A DNA stretch of 64,000 nt from assembly GCA_006503535.1 (NCBI GenBank), contig QYRS01000008.1:1054001-1118000 (forward strand), given 5' to 3'. The DNA comes from Arthrinium phaeospermum. Its lineage: Eukaryota; Ascomycota; Sordariomycetes; Amphisphaeriales; Apiosporaceae. The position numbers were made by a program, and so were the translations under genes. The notes beneath the pieces are model-generated. The model did not search any database, was not told the DNA's origin, and was given only the letters and a program-made list of their open reading frames with translations. Shown here piece by piece: positions 43,404-55,073 of the stretch. The stretch's first letter is position 1. Each line of letters starts with the position of its first letter.

Positions 43404-46400
43404 CGCAGGTAGGGGAACAGTGATCAGCTATGGTTGTGATGCGTAGTGAGATTTGGGCCACTACTAGGCCAGGTGCTCGCAGGTTTGGAGCAAATAATTC
43501 TGTCTGGGCAGACAAGAGTCGCAATAGTCGTTCAACGACGCGATAGACGGGTCGGATGAGATGCAGGTAGCTACTCGTGAAAACAAGTGTTGATCGCCAA
43601 GAGACTTTTTAGAGTTAGAGTTGTTGTTGAAGATTGCACTATGTGCCGTCTTCGCGACCGTGTTGGTGTCCCTAGGGACAGCTCGGCTATAATTCCAAGG
43701 GCATGATGTTCTGAGCGAAGTGCGGGTGCTGAGATGTGGTTTTGAATGGTGAAGTGGAAATCCGATCTCGCCGCGCAGGACGAGAGAAAGCTGCTGATGG
43801 GCAATGACACAAATTTGCCCTCTCAAGTAATGCCGCGCCGGAAGTGGCACACACCTTCTGAGATGGGGGGGAGGCAGATGCAGACAGGCGGGTAATAAGG
43901 CACAGTCTGTTGGTGTCTTGGCTTAAAGACTGGAGGTGGGCTATGTTTGTTTCCCACTGGAGCAAAAGTGGTTAAGAGAGATCTGCAGGAAGCGAAACCA
44001 CAGGACAGACGGCAACAAATGCGCCTCGGGGGCCGGAGGGCCTGGCAGGGTCTCCTGTGAAGTCTTGGCCCTAGGTGAATCCTCGAATGACGTTAAGGCG
44101 ATGGATTCGGGCTGGGCGTGAACAATGGGAGACAGAAGGTATGAGACAAGGTTGGTGGGAACTCGGGTTGATGAGTCGAATGCGTCAGAATAAAATTGGA
44201 AAGGATGATATCAGCAAGAGGATATCAGGTTTTTTTCCTCTTTTCTCGTCTTCGCTACTAAGCTGACAGACAACCAACGAGCAACGGGCAGCGCAGCGCA
44301 ACGAGGTCAGGTAGTGGGTGGTTCAGACAGCGCGCATAAAAAGTCAAGTGGGTGATCGCTGGATTGCGTAGGAGAAATGGGCCCTTTTGAGAGGTGAGGT
44401 GCGTGCCGTGGTGCCCGATCCAGGTCGGCGTGGTTTGCTTTGCTGTGAGGTATTAACGTGAGAGGCTAGCTCGAGGAGGAGGACACGACCAAGGGCTTTT
44501 TGCACATCCCCATTCTTCACTACAAGGTAATCAAATCAAAATCACTCCCCTCTCTCTCATCTCATCAATGAAAAAGGCCCTGCTGTGCGAGTGGGTAGCT
44601 TTGGGCGGTGGAGGGGGCGCGCATGCGACCAAGAAAGGGAAGGGAAAAAAACTGAACAGGCGGTAAGGATGGGGGACATGCGAACCGTCTGAACTGGGGG
44701 AAATACTTCTGGGTTGACGGCCGCAAACGCCGGATGCGAGGTATTCTGACTTGCCATTACAGTGTGCATATACATGGCTAGGGCAGTATACAGTAAGTCC
44801 CAGCAAGTACTGGCTCACCTTACAGTAGCCCCGCTGACACCGGTAGCCTACTGCGGCGGTACAGTACGGGTTCTTGGAGTACAGTCCGTCCTGTGAGACA
44901 GGGGACGGTCGCGTGTGGATCGGATCACTGACTGGGGAAGATGGCTTTTTTTTTGCTGAGAGTTCCATTGCCAGTTGTCGAGGGGCCCCCTTGATTTAGG
45001 AGCTCCTATTGGCCTGCCTCCTAAAACTTTGGCTCGGCCTGTTTGAAAACAAGATGCAGGGTACTGTGCAGGGCTATGATCTGGCCCCGAAGCCGCTGTT
45101 CCGCCATCCGCTTCGCTATAACCAGGCCGGGACTATTTCGATGATTTTCTTTCTGGAAGCCCGTGTGTACACCCTAGCAAGCGTCTAGCGGAAGCAGAAT
45201 TTTTCCTCCCCTTCCCTAGCCATGTACAATCTTCCCAACAGTGCCCATTGCCAAAATTGCGGCCGACCAAAATAAACACACAGTGACAAAGAAAACGACC
45301 TGCTCCCAAGTTCCAGGGCTACCCTACCCTTATGCACGCGGTACCCTTGTGGTGGGTTGGCGGGCCAGTAGCAGGCATCCGTTCCCATCAGCACTTGCAT
45401 TGACGCATGTGCTCTTGTCTACGATGGCGACATGCATCTGCAAACCGTCTAGCGCGACAGGTAGGTTATTTCGGGGCTTTCCCCATTGGTTTGATTTACC
45501 ACTTCTCGTGAAAGCTACAGGGCCCCAAATCGCCTATCCTGTTACAGAGGGGCCATGGGTTTGGCAGGTAAATTCCCAATGCGGGCTGCATAGCATAACA
45601 CGGCCATGGCATGGAGAATCAGATCGGTGCTGCTACAGACTACAGCGGCGCTGGTTTCACTTCCAGGTCGGAAAAGGGGAAGGTGGTATATGCCGTACGA
45701 CGGCTTCCGCTTGAATTTGCAATGACCATAGTGTGGGTTTTCTTGTTCAGAAGTGAGGCAGTAAGGTGACTAAGGTCAAGCCCTTGATCCGGCAATAGCT
45801 GGGGTTGAGTTAGTCAGTGGAAATTGACCGGTGCTGGTGTCAAGTAACTCTTGTTAGGTCGGGTGCCGTAGGAGATTCAGGACGATTCCCTAACCTTGGT
45901 GGCGCCTTCAAGGCCGAATGTGTGCCCTCCTTAGGGGAAAGCAGGCTCGCCAGTCCCTGCATGATGATGATAGACATTCCAATCTTATTTTCCTATCCTT
46001 AGTTGCCAGTTGCTACTATCCGTTGATTCGTTCAACCCGAGTCAAGTGGACTGTTCGTTCGTGTTGCTCGACTACATACATACAAACTGGCAAGGTAGTG
46101 AGTGGTATATCTCCATTCGGGATTCGGGTTGCCTGGGGAATCAGTACTCCGTAACATATCCATATATACATTTGTTAGCAAATATGCCTCTGTGGCATGG
46201 ACAGTTAGGTATTAGACATCAATACAGACAGCACTGAGCCCTCCGCAACCCGTCCACCTTCTGAAGATTAACTACGTGTAGATCTAAGCACCAAACGCTA
46301 CCTACCTACCTTGCACACTGTCAACGGTCACAAAACAATCGGGTATAACGAGTAAGTAGGTGAACATTCGAATGTATTATTTTATTCCCTATCCGTAACA

Positions 46401-48951
46401 AGTATCATATGTTTACGAGACTGTTAGATGAAGTTTGGCTGTTTGCGTTAAGTCATGTGTCTTGTCCATGCCCCCTGCTGCCACGATGTATTCGCATGCA
46501 GGTAGATAATCCGGGAATGCAGTCGTCCTTGTTGGGAAACTCAGTCGCAGAAGCAGGAATATCACCCAGTACCAAATGACTTCATCAATACAGTCATTGT
46601 CTCTCTATCCCCCACAGCAGTCCAAAGCAACACCAAGCTGCAATCGTCTCGATTGGGCCGACGTGGTAAACGAAAGCAACATAAATATGCGTGCCGGGTG
46701 GGGGGATCATCGGGGGGATCGTCCCCGAAGGCTGGACTCCTGGAATAGCTGACAGTTGAAACCACAATGTGAAGCATATACCTTACATATGCATTGAGTT
46801 GTTTTTGACTACTGACCTACTGTATCCATGGCCATCTCACTGCAGGCCTCGGACTGACATCCGAAAGAGGAGGAAGTCAATCGACCTTCGCTGCCACCCG
46901 ACTTCCATACTGGAGATATTCAGCAACGTGCCAAAAGCGCCCAACTCGGTCATTGACCCATCTCCCTCACCTCACACGCACAGATATGGTGGATATTGTC
47001 CGCCAACCAGCCGAATAAACCACCATCTCGCCGGCGATTACAGCGGCTCGTGCTATTTGGCGTTTCACGACAGGCACCACGCTCGCGGGTTGCCATCTCT
47101 GGAAGGATGCTGTCAACCCCGCACGCCTACGCACGCCTAAGCACCCCATCTCTCCCAAGCAACTGGGCGAGCGGAATGATCTGTGATACCCCGCCTAAGG
47201 CTTCTCGATTGGGCCGCGACTACGAAGACCCAGAAGGCACATGGCAACATGGGCGCCATCAGCGCGTAGTCGCAAATACCAGCACCATGGCTAGCAGCCA
47301 GAAATCCTGGACTGAGGGGTCCAAAACCTGAAGGGCCGTCTACCCCTCTTCGCGCGAGGAAGGAAATCAGGGTCCTCTCTCCTCACCATGACCAGCCAGC
47401 CGTGTTTTGTGATGCGGATCGTTTCAACCTGCGTGCTTCCCACAATAGTAGTGTGAGGTGTCTGTCTGTGTGGTGAGGAAAAACACGGTGGTTGATTCAG
47501 TAACAGACAATCGTCGATCCTCGGCGGAGTTCGCAAGTGACCGTGTCCTGACTCGGGCTGGAGAGGTCGGTTCGGACGGTGCGTTTACGGACAGGCATTG
47601 CCAATTGCAAGCACTATCCCCGTCGAGCTTCGTGAAGCTTGTTGGCTCTTGGCGAATGCCGCCATCAGTAGCTGGTGACGTATGTGAAATATTGATAGTC
47701 AAGGCTGAGACGGTCAAGCCAACTTCATACCCTCCACTGTTCAAGCTTACAGCTACGCCGTCCGGTTTCTTGGCAGGGCGGCCTTAGGTTTTGGGCACGA
47801 GCTCCGATGATAATAATAGACATGATATAGTTTCCCGACCTTATAAGGTTTCATCACAACATGGACGTCGAAGAAAAGTCATGGCTAATACATGTGCACC
47901 CTTTCAAGGTTACGCCAAGATGCCCAACAGTGTTACGGTTGAAATTAAAGCACACATGGCCTCGAACATCACCAACGGAGCCTCAACAGTCAGGGGGTCG
48001 GATGCTGCTAGGTACTCTCATCAACTGTGAAAGTCGTTGGCTCGTGAGACGCACTGATCTGGCCGAGGGATACGCATCGGCAAAGATGACGAGAAAAGTC
48101 AACGCCAATGTTACGAAAATAGCAGCATACCGCACACTGCGTGCATACACTGGAGCATACGCACACATTAATTTGCACTTTGAGTATCCCCTCCAACCAG
48201 CAGCCCAAGTGCTATTACGATCGAGGGGCTCAATATGGGTAGGTGCATGTTGATAGGGGTACTGTAGGTATGCAGCAGCACATTGACTTGTGGCAGGTAA
48301 GTTGTGGTCTAGATCCGTGACACTTGCCATTGCGCCCCAGCGGGTTGGAGAAACGATTACGGCCTGTACGGCTGCTTACTCGCGCCTGCATCAAGACAGA
48401 TACGCCATTATGAGGAGTGACATAAGACGACCGTCCAGCCTCCTGTAGGATTCCGCAGCCTGAGTGATGTAAGAAGCGTGCCACTTGCCAAAGGACTGCT
48501 GATGACATTCCTCAAGGGATGACGAGATGTGGCATGATCAGTAGGGACGCAGTCGTACGGATACTGTACGCCGTATGGGATCGATTGACGCGTGACTCGG
48601 CTTTCGGGTTAAGGTCTGCGATGCGAATTTGCGAATGGGTCATTTGGTTTGCTAGCCGGATATGTAAGGCAGAAAGATGCACCAATCCAGGCCACCATCT
48701 TTTGCTGAGTGATCAAGTCACATGACGAACTGATTCAACTTTGGCTTAGGTAATCCGAGCTTTGCTTCCGCTTGTACCTAGGTACCGGCTCCCACCCAGC
48801 CCAACCTACGGCAATGATGACTTTTCGGGCGGCGAGATTATCCGAACAAACAGCCGCAAGCAACCTGGACATTCTCGATTTTGCGTGACGGGCATCGTGA
48901 ACAAAGAGGCCGCTTCGTACAGTGAAACTCCAATTGACATCACCCGTCATA
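43404..48951. other. 5.5-kb gene-poor region
   Basis: The left part should hold the promoter and leader of the DUF2457-like gene; it contains several short upstream frames and purine/pyrimidine-rich tracts (44560-44660). The right end is the promoter of the ATP synthase delta gene. Frames of 100-157 codons (45241-45714, 47861-48253 and others) lack domains and codon bias. A tacctaggta palindrome lies at 48776-48785. Confidence 0.5.
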
Positions 48952-49762
48952 ATGAACTCCCTCCGATTTGCCCGCGCAGCTCTGCGAGCTCGCCCCGCAG
49001 CTTTCCGCGCTCCTCTTCAGCGCAGAACCTATGCCGATGCTGCTCCCGACAAGGCCAGTATTCCATAGCTCTTCCGGCGAAAGGCGTTCAATTAGTGCTA
49101 ACCGATATCTACAGATCAAGCTGACGCTGGCTCTGCCTCACCAGGTATGAACACGAACGCCCTTCTCCGCACCCAATTGCACTGCGACCGGATAGCTACG
49201 AATGGCTGTCATCGCCTTCTCCCGTCGTATCCAGCTGTCGCCATTGCGAGCCGAGCTAATATATATGCCGCACATAGGCCATCTACACGTCGCAAGGCGT
49301 CGTCCAGGTCAACATCCCCGCCGAGTCTGGAGATATGGGTGTCCTGGCCAACCACGTCCCTGCCATTGAGCAGCTGAAGCCCGGCATGATCGAGGTCGTC
49401 GAGGACGGCGGCGCCAGCAAGCGATTCTTCCGTATGTCCACCCATTGCCCGAAGTCAGGTTCCGATATCATAAGCTAAACATCTTGGTTGAATTTAGTGT
49501 CTGGTGGATTTGCTACCGTTCAGCCCAACTCCGTCATGAGCGTCAACGCTGTTGAGGGTTACCCTCTCGAGGACTTCAGCGCCGATGCTGTCCGTGCCCA
49601 GATCACCGAGGCGCAGAAGGTTGCGAACGGAGGTGGAAGCGAGCAGGATGTTGCCGAGGCCAAGATCGAGCTGGAGGTAAGCTATGCATTCATTAATCAC
49701 AACGAGAGGACTCCGCTAATGCATCACAGGTTTTGGAGAGTCTTCAGGCTGTCCTGAAATAG
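48952..49762 (+). CDS. ATP16: mitochondrial F1 ATP synthase delta subunit
   Basis: Five exons (48952-49053, 49116-49145, 49278-49431, 49498-49676, 49730-49762) give 165 residues, the normal length. The presequence MNSLRFARAALRARPAAF ends before TYADAAPDK. The beta-sandwich domain follows (IKLTLALPHQ, VVQVNIPAESGDMGVLANHV, LKPGMIEVVEDGG, SGGFATVQPNSVMSVNAVEG), then the helical hairpin (ADAVRAQITEAQK...VLESLQAVLK). The protein belongs to the central stalk of F1 and corresponds to bacterial epsilon. The first intron is odd. Exon 1 contains no GT that keeps the frame, so the donor must be GC (aag|gccagt), with a normal branch site (gtgctaac) and acceptor (ctacag). The other three introns are GT-AG. 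Confidence 0.94.
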
Positions 49763-50112
49763 ATTGTATAGAGTGAAGCCGACTAGAGGGAGCATTCGTG
49801 TACATCAAGATTTCCTATAATTCACCATGGGGCGTAACTGCAAGAATTGAGCATGATTGTGGCATGAGCCATTGCCCCTTCCACATTTACTTTTCCCCCG
49901 TGCCTTCCACAGCCTTCATTATCATTCGTGCGGTTTGTGTCATATTGCTGTTTGAAACTAAATATGCTAGCCGATCAAACCTCCAACAACATATCAACAG
50001 CCCTATTCAACAATATTAGAAGCTAACACAAGTAGCATGCAATCCGACGTCAGCCACGGTATCCCGACATAGCACGAAGCTGACGCGCGGTCCGGATCAT
50101 TATTCGACGACA
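49763..50112. other. intergenic, ATP16 3' region and next promoter
   Basis: 350 bases between two plus-strand genes. No coding frame or clear motif is seen. Confidence 0.6.
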
Positions 50113-53100
50113 ATGTCCTTAGCCGAGCCATCAGGAACTGACCAGAGACAGCCGGGGCACTTAGGGAGCTTGGATGACGAGGGTGTCCCCATCGGCACTA
50201 CCAAGTCGCGAATTCAACAATTGCACGGTATTGCACATCCAAATCATCGAACATCAGATGCCGCTTTGCAGGAAAGGGACCGCGAGAACGTATCGATTGG
50301 CTAGGGACAGGGTACCGGTCTCCGGCATGTCAAATCGTCAACTCGGCAGCTAGAAGTGTCTCCGTCATGGTTGGTACAGCCCGATCATTCCTTTGTGGAG
50401 CTGAAAACGCCGCGCAACAAGCATAGCGATGCGCATGCCATTACACAAGATCGCCGCAGAGGGCACAACTGTACGCTTGAACTTTCGGAGTGCAGCGCCT
50501 GCGGACCTCGTGTCACTGGCCTCCGAGGCAGCTTCTCCATCGATCAGATACGACACCAGCCGACCATGGACCGGCCAGTCCCTGACGGATCAGCCACGGG
50601 TGGTGCCATTGATCGCCAGAGATCGGCCAGAGAGCTCTTTGAGCAGCACGGGATCGCCCGGCCCTCCGGTTGGCTGTCGGATGAAGAAGGCTTGGTTCTT
50701 TCGGGAGATAGAAACGCCAGCCCCCGAAGTTTCTGCAGGATTTGTCACGTCTGCTCTGCCCGTACCTGGTCGCCGAAGGTATGCTCGGGCTGCGGCCATC
50801 ATCTTTGCGAGCGTTGTCTGAGTGAAGTGTCCGAGGAGAGCGAGGAAGCTCGTGTGCGTAAATTCTCGCACCATCCCAGCAAAGCTATCAAAGACGTCGG
50901 GGCAAGGTATAGTCGTCGACCTATAAACACACCCGAGTCACAGGGCCACCGCGAGCAATCCTCTGAAGTATCCCATGCCGAATTTGAATCTCAGTCATCA
51001 CATCAACAAACGGTTGTATCGTCGCGGTACCCCGTACGATATGGTGAGGCTAGATCAGGGGAACAACCCCAGGCCCCTGAACAATCCTCTTCGAAACTTC
51101 GCCATGAACGTCATGCGGATGAAGCTGCCAAGAATATGTCGGTGTCGCAAGGGGACAAGCAGAGCATGGCCTCCGCAGGAACGGAAAGAAACCCTCTCCA
51201 ATCCCAGCTACGAGCCGACAGTCTTCGCTCGCATCCTACCTGGTCGGTCCAACAGAATCCGTTTTTGGTCGCGGATAGGGAGGCAAAGGCAAAAGGTGCA
51301 GAGCCACTGGCAACTGGTAGCGAAGCCAAAACCAATCAGGCCCGCGAGGACGAGGTTTACGAGTGCGACAACCCTGTATGCAGGGCAACGCATGAAGGAC
51401 ACCGCCCATTCAGGCACAGTGTTGCTTGTGCATTGTACCGGAGTAGTCAGGACGAGGACGTGGAGGCAAGCCCACGGGGCGGCGTCGACGAACGGTCTCG
51501 GAGATTAAGGGGCTCGACCCGGAAATCCAAACTGGCTGAGCAATCGTCGGCGGACATGGAAGCTCTGCATTCACATCACGATACTATTCACCGTCAGCAC
51601 TCCGCGGGGTTCCATGGCCCGCACCATATCGCAGAACACCTTGCTTTGGCGAACGGCCGTAATCTTCGTGGTTCTCATACCAAAGTTTCGGGGCAAGTTA
51701 GTGGGCATTCGGCTGAAGAAAAGGCCGTCACAGACTCAGAAGCGAGCGAGGTAGATGCAAGCGCTATGAATCAGCATGCCACCAAGCAGCTCGAGCCCCT
51801 TACACAGGTTCAAGCAACCACCAAAGTAGGCTCGTTTCGCTACAAGGAAGAACCTCTGCCACATGGGCATCCGCCACACGAGGAACACCGTGGACCGACC
51901 ACGCCCAGGGGGCGAATCATAGAGGACGACATCCCCGAGACTAAGTCTTCCGAACTCACCGAGTCTAGGTTTGAGGCCCACAAGACCCAACGAACTCTTA
52001 GGCATGTCCAAGGATCCCAGAATATGCGAGATGCAGCAGGCGAGGAACGCTCATCGCCGCGTCGCGAAAGGGAGGTTCCTCGCGAAATGGCATCAAAAAG
52101 CCCACTGCGAGTCGTCAAGCGAATGGACTCGAGTGCATTTACGAGCCAAGACACCACCACGGGCGCAGGAAAGTCTCCTGGGATGAAGGAGACGCATCCT
52201 CTTCCTACTCGGGAATCTAAGGGGCTGGAGAAGACGAACTCTCAGACTGATTTACAAGCCAAGACCAAGCATATGGAGTGGACAACCAAGCATACGGAGC
52301 AAAGATCACATGAAGAGACATACCAATCGTCCAGGACCAAAGCAATCAGACTTGAGAAGGCGGCAAGCACAGCAGCGCTGGGTGCCAGATCAGATAGCGA
52401 CCAGCAAAGCCACGTATCAGACGAGCGCATTGCTTTCAACGGCCAAAAAAGGAGTATCGCACCGAAAGGTCGCATCGCAAGCCCTCCGCCGTGGCTGAAG
52501 ACACCCTCGAAGAAGCCCGCCAACGTCCAGGATAGGCTGCGACCTGTGGATACAAGGAGTCAGAATGACCTGTCTCGTTCTAGCATGGAACAGTCTAGGA
52601 ACGACGATCGGCCAAGTAGCTCATCACGCAGTCACGATGCATCCAAGAAGATCACTCGTCAACCGGTCGGTATGCAATCTTCAGGGGAGGAGTTTACAAG
52701 GGAAATGCATACACAGGGCGAGTCGGAGACATGGCTGGGTCTTCCATCGGAACTACAGCAGCAAGAAGTTACGAGCAGGCCATCCCCTGTGCGGCCGCAG
52801 GTTGACAATTTCCAGGAGGGAGCTTCAACATCGAAGCATTTATCTTCCTCGTTTCATGGACACGAATACGGATGTGAGCATCCAGATGGTTGTGTTTTCT
52901 GCGAAATACCATCACCAACGCCACCTCATTTGCGTGTCCCCGATGTACGGAATTTAGATCTAGACACCCTCAGCCCCTCGACCATCGCCTCTTCAAGCCA
53001 TGTCCAAGACAAAGCCAGCTATGTCACGAAAACGGTCCATGAGAGTTATCGCAGAGCTACACTGCGTGCCCAAGAAGAGCTAGAGCGACTTCTCGCTGAA

Positions 53101-53589
53101 ACACGTTCCAATTCCAATAGACAACGTACTGCGGAGACTCGGGCGACGGCGAGCGGGTTCACCGCGACACCTGTGCAACAGCGACAGGTAACCTTCCGGG
53201 ACGAAGAGGATGGTTCCCAAGCCGAGTTTGCGGTCTCCTCGAACTACTACCGAAGCGGGTCCGAGGATACCGTCTGGGTGGCGTCCGGCAGAGCGTCCGA
53301 CCTCGAGATACACCGGCCCACCCCGATTGCACCCCCGAACCATGACTGCCGATGGAAAGAGCGCTACATGGCTTTGACGTCGGAGATCCGGCAGCTGAAG
53401 GCGGAGATGTCGACACGGGTTTCGTTCCACGACGTCGACGTCGATTCGGCCCGGGGCCAGGACTCGCAGCAGCAGCAGGACGAGGACCTGGGTATACAGG
53501 GGCTGACCATTGTCATGCACTTGAAGGGGAAGGATGACTTGGTCATCAACACCGACCTGACACAGGAAGCTGATGAAATTGATGAGTGA
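50113..53589 (+). CDS. uncharacterised large Cys/His-cluster protein
   Basis: Proposed as two exons, 50113-50289 and 50350-53589, giving 1138 residues. The two parts share one frame but are separated by a TAG at 50302-50304. A phase-0, 60-base intron (gtatcg...gtcaactcggcag) removes it neatly. Three Cys/His groups stand out. One at 188-215 (CRICHVC, CSGC, HHLCERC) looks like a treble-clef or RING-like zinc finger. One at 398-419 is ECDNPVC followed by THEGHRPFRHSVAC. One near 900 is CEHPDGCVFC. The rest is hydrophilic and probably disordered (Ser, Gln, Glu, His and Lys rich). A short coiled-coil-like segment (YMALTSEIRQLKAEM) sits near the C-terminus, before a compact end (GLTIVMHLKGKDDLVI). 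I do not recognise the family. Zinc binding is inferred, and the role is unknown. Starting downstream of the TAG is an alternative. Confidence 0.78.
50290..50349 (+). other. predicted 60-base intron holding an in-frame TAG
   Basis: Donor gtatcg and acceptor cggcag enclose 60 bases. The length is divisible by three and it contains TAG in the frame of both flanking exons. Retention would stop translation after 63 residues. Confidence 0.6.
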
Positions 53590-54092
53590 TCCATCACCCA
53601 TGCAGATGCCCTGCAGCTGGCGATCAGGAGTTCCAATGGCCGACTACGTATGCACAATACCTTAATGACTTTCCTAGAAGTGGTAGATTCAGCATCAATA
53701 GTAACTGCATTGCTTTATTAAACCGAGACTTTGCTGCAAGTTACATTTTTTGCTGGGTCTGGTCTCAATCGAGTTGTTCACGATTTGGTATTTGCCAGGG
53801 GTAGCTCATCCACGTCCAACGTTTACCTAATATCATAAAAGATGTCACGAAAGCAAGCAAGGCAGAAAAGTACGGAGGGCCTTAAAAGCAAAGGGTCCTA
53901 GTCCTTCATATGTGCAGCACCGTTTAGTGGTTCCAATAGCCCCGTATGCGTTCCCAACGGCTTTCAGCGCAAAACCTGCTCTTTGTTGCCGCAGCAAACG
54001 CACACCGAACTGAGGTCTAAACAACAACGGGCCAAGCTCGCCCCTCGTCCAATTGCATATTACTTATTTCAGAGAGGTGCGGTGACTTTCTG
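53590..54092. other. intergenic between two uncharacterised genes
   Basis: About 500 bases with no supported frame. It contains the 3' region of the Cys/His-cluster gene and the promoter of the next gene. Confidence 0.55.
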
Positions 54093-55073
54093 GTGGATAT
54101 AATTTTCTGCTCGTCCTCACTCACCGGTCCGGTCTGCTTGAACCCAACTCTGTTTCACAGGTCCGTATTCAAGATGAGCCTAATCTCTCGGAAATGTGCT
54201 CACTGGCAACCGAACAGCAGCGTCTCGTGCGTGGAAAACTGGCAACGTCTGTTGAGGATGCAGCAGATCAACATCCGGCCCGGGTCTGGCCAGCCCGCCT
54301 CGTCAACCGATGGCAACCAATATCCGCACACGTACAGCCGAAGACGGGGGACCGTGGACCCGGCCGACCTGTCCCGGCCCCGGGCCAATGTCACGATGAA
54401 TTCGACCATGGATCTCGACCCCTCAGAAGATACCGAGAACGCCCCTCATCCACATGAGCAGATAGCCTATTGTGTTGCAGAGCAGCACCAGCACCAGAGC
54501 CTGCCCCCGCTCAGATATCAACCAATATCGACGCCTCCCCTTTCGCAGCCCACGACAGCCAACAGCCAGGACTCTAATGGTGGTGAAGATGAAGTCACCA
54601 TGCATATCGGGGGAGACGAGGAAGAGCGAGCACTTTTTGAAGAGCCCATTGAGCCTACTGCCAACGTTTCCATTCCCAAAGCCACCAGTCACGTGGCTTT
54701 GCCTCCTTTACGACCAAGTTCGGGTATGGCCGGCGCAACGGAGGCGATGGCAGAGGATGACGTGACTTTGCACCACCAGTACCAGCAACAGGAGCAGCAA
54801 GCCACTTATGGCAACTATGGCTGGCTGGACCACAGTGCGGATGCTGCGTCGCCCTCTATGCCCCCTCCTCCCGCCTACTCTCCTGCTTACTTCAGCCCCG
54901 CCTACTACTACAATCGCGTCCTCGCCCGCTTGCCTGACGACTCCATACCGCAGACGAGGCGGAATACGGACCCGAAAAGGCTCCTTTGGGGACGGTCGCC
55001 CCTGGCCCAGGTCACTTTGTCAGAGGATCTGGCAGGCACCAACTGGGACGGCTTCGAAACGGGTCGTGGATAA
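54093..55073 (+). CDS. hypothetical Gln/Pro-rich protein
   Basis: An open frame of 326 codons ending in TAA. The start is uncertain: Met28 (54174) is more likely than Met1, because the first 27 residues look like leader sequence and a possible acceptor (tttcacag) lies just before 54162. The product is hydrophilic and probably disordered. It is rich in Gln, Pro, His and Ser, with acidic patches (GGEDEVTMHIGGDEEER), a Gln run (HHQYQQQEQQ) and a Pro/Tyr segment (PPPPAYSPAYFSPAYYY). The C-terminal 45 residues (RRNTDPKRLLWGRSPL, EDLAGTNWDGFETGRG) look the most constrained. No domain is recognised. Same orientation as the preceding gene, about 0.5 kb away. It may be a real small fungal-specific gene, but homologues are needed to settle it. 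Confidence 0.6.
   Translation: MDIIFCSSSLTGPVCLNPTLFHRSVFKMSLISRKCAHWQPNSSVSCVENWQRLLRMQQINIRPGSGQPASSTDGNQYPHTYSRRRGTVDPADLSRPRANVTMNSTMDLDPSEDTENAPHPHEQIAYCVAEQHQHQSLPPLRYQPISTPPLSQPTTANSQDSNGGEDEVTMHIGGDEEERALFEEPIEPTANVSIPKATSHVALPPLRPSSGMAGATEAMAEDDVTLHHQYQQQEQQATYGNYGWLDHSADAASPSMPPPPAYSPAYFSPAYYYNRVLARLPDDSIPQTRRNTDPKRLLWGRSPLAQVTLSEDLAGTNWDGFETGRG

Noticed and set aside
54194..54457. 87-codon alternative frame starting MCSLATEQQRLV
   Set aside because: The early part looks helical and plausible, but it overlaps the longer 54093-55073 frame and no splice joins it convincingly. It is noted only as a source of start uncertainty.
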